The position numbers and the translations under genes are program-made. A stretch of DNA of 64,000 nt from Ariolimax columbianus (Eukaryota; Mollusca; Gastropoda; Stylommatophora; Arionidae), in contig JAVGWX010000003.1 in the NCBI GenBank assembly GCA_036924085.1, positions 122,260,764 through 122,324,763 on the forward strand, written 5' to 3'. The notes below the pieces were generated by a model. It was not told the DNA's origin, made no database searches, and saw only the letters and a list, made by a program, of their open reading frames with translations. This document shows positions 58,326-64,000 of this stretch, one piece after another (the stretch's first letter is position 1; every line of letters begins with the position of its first letter).

Positions 58326-58443
58326 CTTATAGGGAAGGTCGGGTCGTATTCGAACTCGCTGATAACTTCTGGATATCCCAACAGCACCAGATTTTGCTTG
58401 AGGTGATTGAAGCCTAACGTTTCATACTCAGGAGATTTGTATT
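58326..58443 (-). CDS. NT5C2: NT5C2-like cytosolic purine 5'-nucleotidase, internal exon
   Basis: 118-bp exon with acceptor tttgtctaacag and donor ag|gtaagtaac on minus. It reads (G)[17 protein letters not shown], then [18 protein letters not shown] and TFPIR. The YKSPEYESLGF...GYP...F.YD.TFPTR stretch directly follows the catalytic DMDYT motif in NT5C2, so the nucleophile lies on the previous exon, right of this window. The exon starts with two bases of a codon and ends with AG, which joins A of the 49860 exon to make Arg before GLWFD. No stop or shift, and the family-invariant SPEY and TFP residues are kept. Function (IMP/GMP hydrolysis, cytosol) is inferred from family membership. Confidence 0.92.
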
Positions 58444-58589
58444 CTGTTAGACAAATAAATATAAGTATTTCATAACTGGACTGGCTGTGAAGAAGGCGCG
58501 CAGGCAAGACAGTAAATAGGTAATAAATGGCACATTTAAAAAATAAATGAGAAACTAACTTAAAAAACATTTATGATTACACTTACTAT

Positions 58590-59095
58590 GTGTTTTATTT
58601 CTCGACATATTTTCTCCAAACATTGATACACTTATCCCCTCGCTTTATCAGTACACCAGAATGACAGACTAGAAGTCTTTGGCCTGCTGTCTCGGTCACA
58701 TTTGTACTTCACGGTAAACGTATTCGTCATTCGCAAAAAGTCTCCCGCCAAAGTGGGTTTTTAGTGTAAACAGGTGGCAATCGCTCGGGAATAAGTCGAG
58801 GGGGATATTAAAGAAGTTGCCACCCTATGTGGTAAATTTTCTCTAGTGTTAACCGAACCAGATGTGGTTTGGTAATGTCATGATGGAACAGTACTTTTCT
58901 AGTCAGCAGACCTGGATCTTTTCGATTTGCATCCTGAAGAATCAACAGCACTTCACAGTACGATGCAGCATTTACAGTGCTCCAACAATCACTGGAAATC
59001 GAACGTAAGACAGAACCTCCGAATCTGGACGAAAGTACCTCCAAATCAAAAAAAAAAAAAAAAAATTGGATTTGCCAACCACCAATCACTCACAG
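58590..59095 (-). pseudogene. Mariner transposase C-terminal fossil
   Basis: Minus readings: STVNAASYCEVLLIL, RKDPGLLTRKVLFHHDITKP (58820-58990), HLVRLTLEKIYHIGWQLL, a stop, then a degenerate YPPRLIPERLPPVYTK and ETAGQRLLV...GDKCINVWRKYVEK. This is the mariner order: INS.YYC..L, ..GLL...V...HDNARPH, then HPPYSPDL..CDYHLF, then G.D.CI...G.YVEK. The HDN Asp is kept (HDI); the following SPDL catalytic site is lost. Not obviously part of the fold-back mariner at 4239. Confidence 0.82.
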
Positions 59096-59099
59096 GAAG

Positions 59100-59600
59100 G
59101 ATCAAAGAGAGAACCACCAAAAGACATGAAAACACTCCTGCAACACGGAAAACACTAGGTTAGGTACATACAGATACACACACGCATCCAAGCACTGGTT
59201 TATGCGTCCTGATATCGCCCAATGGACTACGGTCTGGGGTGGAAAATGGCGCGCCTCCGCCAGTAGAAACTAGTGAGGCAAACATCTAAGCAACAAACAA
59301 AAAAATTTACAGTGCTCCCTTTCTTCTGGAAATTGGTTAACAGTACTCCGTTAGAATTCCAAAACATTGCAAGCATAACATTTGTTGCTGATGGCATGAT
59401 CTTGAATTTCTTGGCAGAAGGTATGGCAGGGTGTTTCTATAGCATTGATGCACGCTTTCTGACGAAGGCGGATGTGTCGGGACAATATGGCAATTTGACA
59501 GTGAAGTAGTTTTGGCAGTCATTTATGTCCGTGGTGGAGAAGTGGTCATACCGAGAAAAGATCCCTGACATGCCAACTTGATTGATATAACTTCAGGCTC
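59100..59600. other. Anonymous stretch
   Basis: Follows an A18 run at 59047-59065. No recognised feature. Confidence 0.4.
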
Positions 59601-59604
59601 ATTT

Positions 59605-60385
59605 TAAAGGTAAACCTCAGACTGGGGATGTCATTTTAAAGGTAAACCTCCGACTGGGGATGTCATTTTAAAGGTAAAACTCAGACTGGGGATGTCATTT
59701 TAAAGGTAAAACTCAGACCGGGCATGTCATTTTAAAGGTAAAACTCAGACCGGGCATGTCATTTAAAAGGTAAAACAGACAGGGCTTGTCATTTTAAAGG
59801 TAAAAACCCCGGGCATGTCATTTTAAAGGTAAAACTAAGACTGGGGATGACATTTTAAAGGTAAAAAGACCGTGCATGACATTTTAAAGGTAAAACTCAG
59901 ACTGGGAATGTCATTTTAAAGGTAAAACTCAGACCGGGCATGTAATTTTAAAGGTAAAAAGACCCGGCATGACATTTTAAAGGTAAAAACCCCGGGTATG
60001 TCATTTTAAAGGTAAAACAGACCGGGCATGACATTTTAAAAGTAAAACTCAGACCGGGCATGTAATTTTAAAGGTAAAACTCAGACCGGGCATGTCATTT
60101 TAAAGGTAAAAAGACCGGGCATGTCATTTTAAAGGTAAAACTCAGATCGGGCATGTCATTTTAAAGGTAAAACTCAGATCGGGTATGTCATTTTAAAGGT
60201 AAAAACCCCGGGCATGTCATTTTAAAGGTAAAACTCAGACCGGACATGTCCTTTTAAAGGTAAAACTCAGACCGGGCATGTCATTTTAAAGGTAAAAACC
60301 CCGGGCATGTAATTTTAAAGGTAAAACTCAGACCGCGCATGTAATTTTAAAGGTAAAACTCAGACCGGCAATGTCGTTTTGGATG
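59605..60385. repeat. 28-32-bp variable minisatellite, about 25 copies
   Basis: Core cattttaaaggtaaaa is constant, while the remainder (ctcagaccgggcatgt, accccgggcatgt, agaccgggcatga) varies in sequence and length. At least four unit types are interspersed. Confidence 0.95.
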
Positions 60386-60569
60386 AGCGCTTGAGACACA
60401 ATCTCAAAATCTGAAAGAACCCAAAACGAGCAAATAGTAGTTGTATAGAAATATTTTTAAAATTTAAAAAAAGCTGTTGTACAACATTTTTCCCATTGCT
60501 AAGGAAGTCGAGGGGTTTTGAAGGCTGAGGACTACAGGTCGCTTCGCCACTGCTGTCTTCACGTCGTGT

Positions 60570-60697
60570 GCTGGCTATGTTTGTTTATTACACCCCCAAC
60601 ATAAAAACAACATATGCCATACCGGGGATTCGAACCGCTGCCCGCCGTGTCGGCAGGCAAGCCTGGGAAACCATTCGGCCACACGCTCCTCTTTTGT
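60570..60697 (-). mobile_element. tRNA-headed SINE with long variable arm
   Basis: On minus: gtggccgaatggtt (box A, 60669-60682) and ggttcgaatcc (perfect box B, 60626-60636). About 32 bases between them include a cgggcag variable-arm-like stem, as in class II (Leu/Ser-type) tRNAs. The acceptor arm does not pair, so it is not a functional tRNA. An unrelated AT-rich body follows. Confidence 0.75.
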
Positions 60698-60899
60698 TCA
60701 GATAAAAAAGCTAAAATAAGACGATAAATAAATAATTGTTTTCTCCATAAGTTTGATGATAACACTAATATATCGACAGTAACACAATTGAGTGTCGTTA
60801 TTAGATATGCAAAAAAAAAAGGGACATACAAGTAAATATTTCTCGGTAATCATTCACAATTGGAGGGAGGGGCAGGAGGAGTGTAATACAATTTAAACA

Positions 60900-61195
60900 A
60901 ATTGAGGTTCACGATGCAGCAGCGACTCAGAACGGGCTTATTGCATCAGGGTCAGTGACCCCCTACTTGGCCAGGTCTCTATTTCGTCTCCAAGTGGAGT
61001 CCTGGAAACAGACTGCTGCCATGGATCTTGATTAATAAGAGATTATGAATTAATTTAGGAAGGTAAAGTTGATCCCAAAAATGACACGCTGAAATAGGAT
61101 GTGTCGGACCAAAAGGCGCAGATATCGCAGCCCAGCTGTAAACTACAACACAACGTCACAAATGTCCTTTTCAGGACGAATTGCGAAAATGAAGA
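60900..61195 (+). mobile_element. S3 SINE with AAG tail
   Basis: gcatcagggtcagtgacccc, gtctccaagtggagtcctgg, aaacagactgctgcc, then gatgtgtcggaccaaaaggc, cgcagcccagctgtaaacta, and gtccttttcaggacgaattg plus aatgaagaagatt. Same module order as 38196-38520 on the other strand. The 3' half is the S2 module. Confidence 0.8.
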
Positions 61196-61204
61196 AGATT
61201 AAAA

Positions 61205-61605
61205 TAAATGTTCACTAACTACTGTCCCAGAATAACACAATCCTTTCACTTAGACCTTAGACGATCAATTCCTAGATCCGCTACTGCCCCCGAGTAACAC
61301 AATCCTTTCACTCAAACCTTAGACGTTCAATTCCTAGATCCGCCACTGCCCCCGAGTAACACAATCCTTTCACTCAAACCTTAGACGATCAATTCCTAGA
61401 TCCGCCACTGCCCCCGAGTAACACAATACTTTCACTCAAACCTTAGACGATCAATTCCTAGATCCGCCACTGCCCCCGAGTAACACAATCCTTTCACTCA
61501 AACCTTAGACGATCAATTCCTAGATCCGCCACTGCCCCCGAGTAACACAATACTTTCACTCAAACCTTAGACGATCAATTCCTAGACCCGCCACTGCCTC
61601 GGTGA
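61205..61605. repeat. 62-bp minisatellite, about six and a half copies
   Basis: Unit actgcccccgagtaacacaa plus tcctttcactcaaaccttagacgatcaa and ttcctagatccgcc. The first and last copies are the most diverged. Confidence 0.95.
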
Positions 61606-61754
61606 TACAATCATATCACTAAAACCAACCAGAAAGCCATATTTACACGAATGCTGGGACCTGACCACCGAGGAAGTGATATCAATTCTTCAGCCAAATT
61701 CAGAATGACACACAATATACATTTAACATCCTTTCCAGGGCGCACGAAAGAGTA

Positions 61755-62340
61755 TTTAGGCAGTATTTTTTCAACAGACGGTAGTATCGAATGGAAAATT
61801 GAGACTAGGTGTTAGAAAGCATCTGCGGTGACTTATCAGCTGTCCCCACTGCTTAGACACCCGAGCATTAGTTTGGCAACAAAGCAAAGGCTGATAAAGT
61901 ATATTTATGCCGACTCTGTGCTACCAGTGCCAAACATGGCCTCTGTCTAGGGCGCGCGAGAGCAGAATTTAGACTTCTGAAATGAAGTGTTTGAGGAAGG
62001 TCAGGGGTGTTACCAGAAAAGACAGAATGCGGAATAACGATATTCGAAGTATGGTCGGCACTACGTCTTGTGTCGAATATATTTCCAGGCAGAAAATAAG
62101 TTGGTTTGGTCATCTCATGAAAATGCACCCTCATCAACTTCCACCGATGGCTTACAACGCTGGTAGATCTGGCTACAGGGCAAGGGGGCGGCCGCGAGGT
62201 AGGTGGATAGATGACGTTAGAGTGATTGTGCAGCGACAAGGGCTCACATTGACCGACGCAACGCACTTAGCGCAGGATACACGAATTAAGCTCCCCACGG
62301 CGCTTAACGGCACAAGTGGAAAGAAAACTAACAAAACAGT
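61755..62340 (+). pseudogene. LINE C-terminal fossil (WFGHL family)
   Basis: Plus readings: EYLGSIFSTDGSIEWKIETR, a stop, ASAVTYQLSPLLRHPSISLA, TKQRLIKYIYADSVLPV, a shift, then an open ORF from 61982: MKCLRKVRGVTRKDRMRNND, IRSMVGTTSCVEYISRQKIS, WFGHLMKMHPHQLPPMAYN, RARGRPRGRWIDDVRVIVQR. The C-terminal 120 codons are open, the upstream part is broken. Same overall layout as 23380-24280, but clearly a separate copy. Confidence 0.88.
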
Positions 62341-62640
62341 AAACTTACTCATTGGCATTCGAAACAAGAACAACAACAACCAAACTGTGGCTCGAGGACC
62401 CAGCAGGAAGGTTCATCTAACCAACATCGGCACCAACGCTTTCGTTAGTTCCTTGTGGGATACTTGTCTTTCGTTTCTCTTCCATCTATGTTGGGGGCGG
62501 GTGGAGGCGTCAACGTTTTACACTTAGACTGCAATATCTGACTAAGTTTACCTGTGGTATCGTGTGTACCTGTCATGTCATCAGCCATTAATTGAATTAT
62601 TGTTACCTTCGCTCCAATTATCAGAAACTTAGAACCGACA
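62341..62640. other. LINE 3' flank / anonymous
   Basis: The ORF beginning 61982 continues to 62527 without recognisable motif. An AAC-rich stretch occurs at 62365-62382. Confidence 0.4.
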
Positions 62641-62644
62641 TTAC

Positions 62645-62965
62645 ATATGGCTTCTCACCTTAATGCCCTTTATATGGCTCCTCACCTTAATTCCCTTTAT
62701 ATTGCTCCTCATCTTAATGCCCTTTGTATGGCTCCTCACCTTAATGCCCTTTGTATGGCTCCTCACCTTAATGCCCTTTATATTGCTCATCTTAATGCCC
62801 TTTATATGGCTCCTCACCTTAATGCCCTGTATATTGCTCCTCATCTTAATGCCCTTTGTATGGCTCCTCACCTTAATGCCCTTTACATTGCTCCTCGTCG
62901 TAATGCCCTTTGTATGGCTCCTCACCTTAATGCCCTTTAAATGGCTCCTCACCTTAATCTCATAA
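62645..62965. repeat. 27-bp minisatellite, 12 copies
   Basis: Unit tatggctcctcaccttaatg plus cccttta/g, with attgctcctcat variants. The triplet period gives 9-residue repetitive ORFs on both strands, regarded as artefacts. Confidence 0.95.
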
Positions 62966-63039
62966 TCCTGGGGGATGGTAGAAATCATTTGATAATTTGG
63001 GTAGAATTTTAAATTTTGTCCGGGCAGCGACCTACTCAT

Positions 63040-63245
63040 TTCGATTTTCTAACTGCCAGGGGATTTTTAACGTGCTCGACTCTGAAAACGAGAGTCCAAT
63101 CTCACTACTCAGAGATCAGGGTCATTTTTACCAGAAGATTCACGTGAAAAAATTCCGGTCTCCACCGTGATTCAAACCCGGTGACCTCCGGAACCTGAGC
63201 GGACACCTTACATCGAGACTAATCAGACCCACTAAGTCAAATCTG
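63040..63245 (-). mobile_element. tRNA-headed SINE
   Basis: On minus: gtgggtctgattagtctcg (box A, 63214-63232) and gggtttgaatcac (box B, 63167-63179). The body contains gagcacgttaaaaatcccct, a type of block I associate with metazoan tRNA-SINEs. Confidence 0.7.
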
Positions 63246-63384
63246 GCTTGGTGTAATCTTAGTACGAACGCGTTGATCTCTTCTTATCTGCTATTTGTTA
63301 ATTGTCAGATTTGAAGAAAGCCAAAGTTCAGCAAATCAGTATTGGCTTCTGTTTGTCTCATCACGGGATATAAGCAACACAAGG

Positions 63385-63930
63385 AAGAATATATCTCGAG
63401 CAATGTATGTACTCCCTGACACAGCTCTTAGCAGAACACCCAAGGTTGGCCATACAGTGGATCCACTCTCACGACAATATTAAATTTAATAATGCTGCAG
63501 GCAAACTTGCAAAGTGTGGAGGAGATTTCTCTTTAAACAGACCCGAGCATGACGTATAATGAGGCCAAGACTATAGTTAAAGTCAACTTCAGGGGAAAAT
63601 GGGCTGATCAACACTCCAACTTCCTAGAAAAAGACAGTTATTTTTATTTAACTAGACAAGAACAAGTCAGCATCTTCAGACTGAGAACTGGACATAACAG
63701 AGTCAAGGACCATTATCTACAACAAAATGAGGATTGGTACTGATGACAAGTGTACATGTGGGAAGCATACCATGACCACGGAACACATCCTACAAAGCTG
63801 CACGCAAGAAAAGAAAGAACAATACTGGCCTAACGAGATAGGTATGAAACAAAAGTTGTATGGAGATAAAACAGCCTCACAAACAACGGTGTGCACTGTA
63901 AAAGAACTGGGGTCTTCGATCTCAGAATGA
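63385..63930 (+). pseudogene. RNase H LINE C-terminal fossil
   Basis: Plus readings: AIQWIHSHDNIKFNNAAGKL, AKCGGDFS (end of RNase H, with NNA for the NEA-D site), MTYNEAKTIVKVNFRGKW, RQEQVSIFRLRTGHNRVKDH, a one-base shift, then GTDDKCTCGKHTMTTEHILQ, SCTQEKKEQYWPNE, KLYGDKTASQTT and a stop, then an AAG-rich tail. The CTC...H...C knuckle is intact. Same family type as 53100-54650. Confidence 0.9.
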
Positions 63931-64000
63931 ACGAAGAAAAAAAAGAAGAATCAAGATAGATGGCAGTTACTAATGTACCGAATTGCTAATGGTGTGCTTT

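Noticed and set aside
60626..60682. Functional tRNA gene on minus
   Set aside because: Box A and box B are good, but the acceptor and anticodon arms do not pair and a SINE-like body follows.
62641..63039. Minus ORF with a 9-residue KVRSHTKGI repeat
   Set aside because: Translation of the 27-bp array, open because the period is a triplet multiple.

Overview
This is a eukaryotic, almost certainly metazoan, window. It has no operons or bacterial-type genes, but it does have spliced coding exons, non-LTR retrotransposon (LINE) relics, tRNA-headed SINEs, a mariner transposon and very abundant mini- and microsatellites, plus a 100-N scaffold gap. The LINE protein types (an RNase H tail with a CxC...H...C knuckle, and FGHVVRLD-type and WFGHL-type C-termini) resemble those I associate with molluscs. 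A gastropod or other mollusc is my best guess, but it is an inference.

The only host gene I can support is on the minus strand. Two exons, 58326-58443 and 49860-49955, encode consecutive segments of a cytosolic purine 5'-nucleotidase (NT5C2-like, HAD family). Splice sites and codon phase agree exactly (AG|A across the junction). The 8370-bp intron between them is filled with transposons and tandem arrays. The preceding exon, which should carry the catalytic DxDxT motif, lies beyond the right edge. A further, weaker candidate exon is at 27034-27240.

Layout. 1-5060: GA-rich DNA, a 15-bp satellite, a solo mariner end and a fold-back mariner bounded by CA and TA microsatellites. 5060-12104: LINE relics, a SINE with a 12-bp target-site duplication, and GT/GA low-complexity DNA. 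12105-12204: gap. 12205-19470: a 7.3-kb array of a 23-bp satellite. 19690-28830: several LINE fossils, including a nearly full-length degenerate pol at 22240-24290. 28830-49860: SINEs, LINE ends and about ten minisatellites. 49860-58443: the NT5C2-like exons and their repeat-filled intron. 58590-64000: a mariner fossil, SINEs, minisatellites and two LINE ends.

The main observation is that at least seven tandem repeats (units 49, 19, 11/22, 89, 32, 25 and 34 bp) were seeded inside LINE coding sequence. In each case the LINE reading continues on both sides and the repeat unit is itself a fragment of the LINE ORF. Small LINE and SINE insertions with clear 11-12-bp target-site duplications show that retrotransposition has been recent, and LINE and SINE 3' ends share (AAG)n-type tails.
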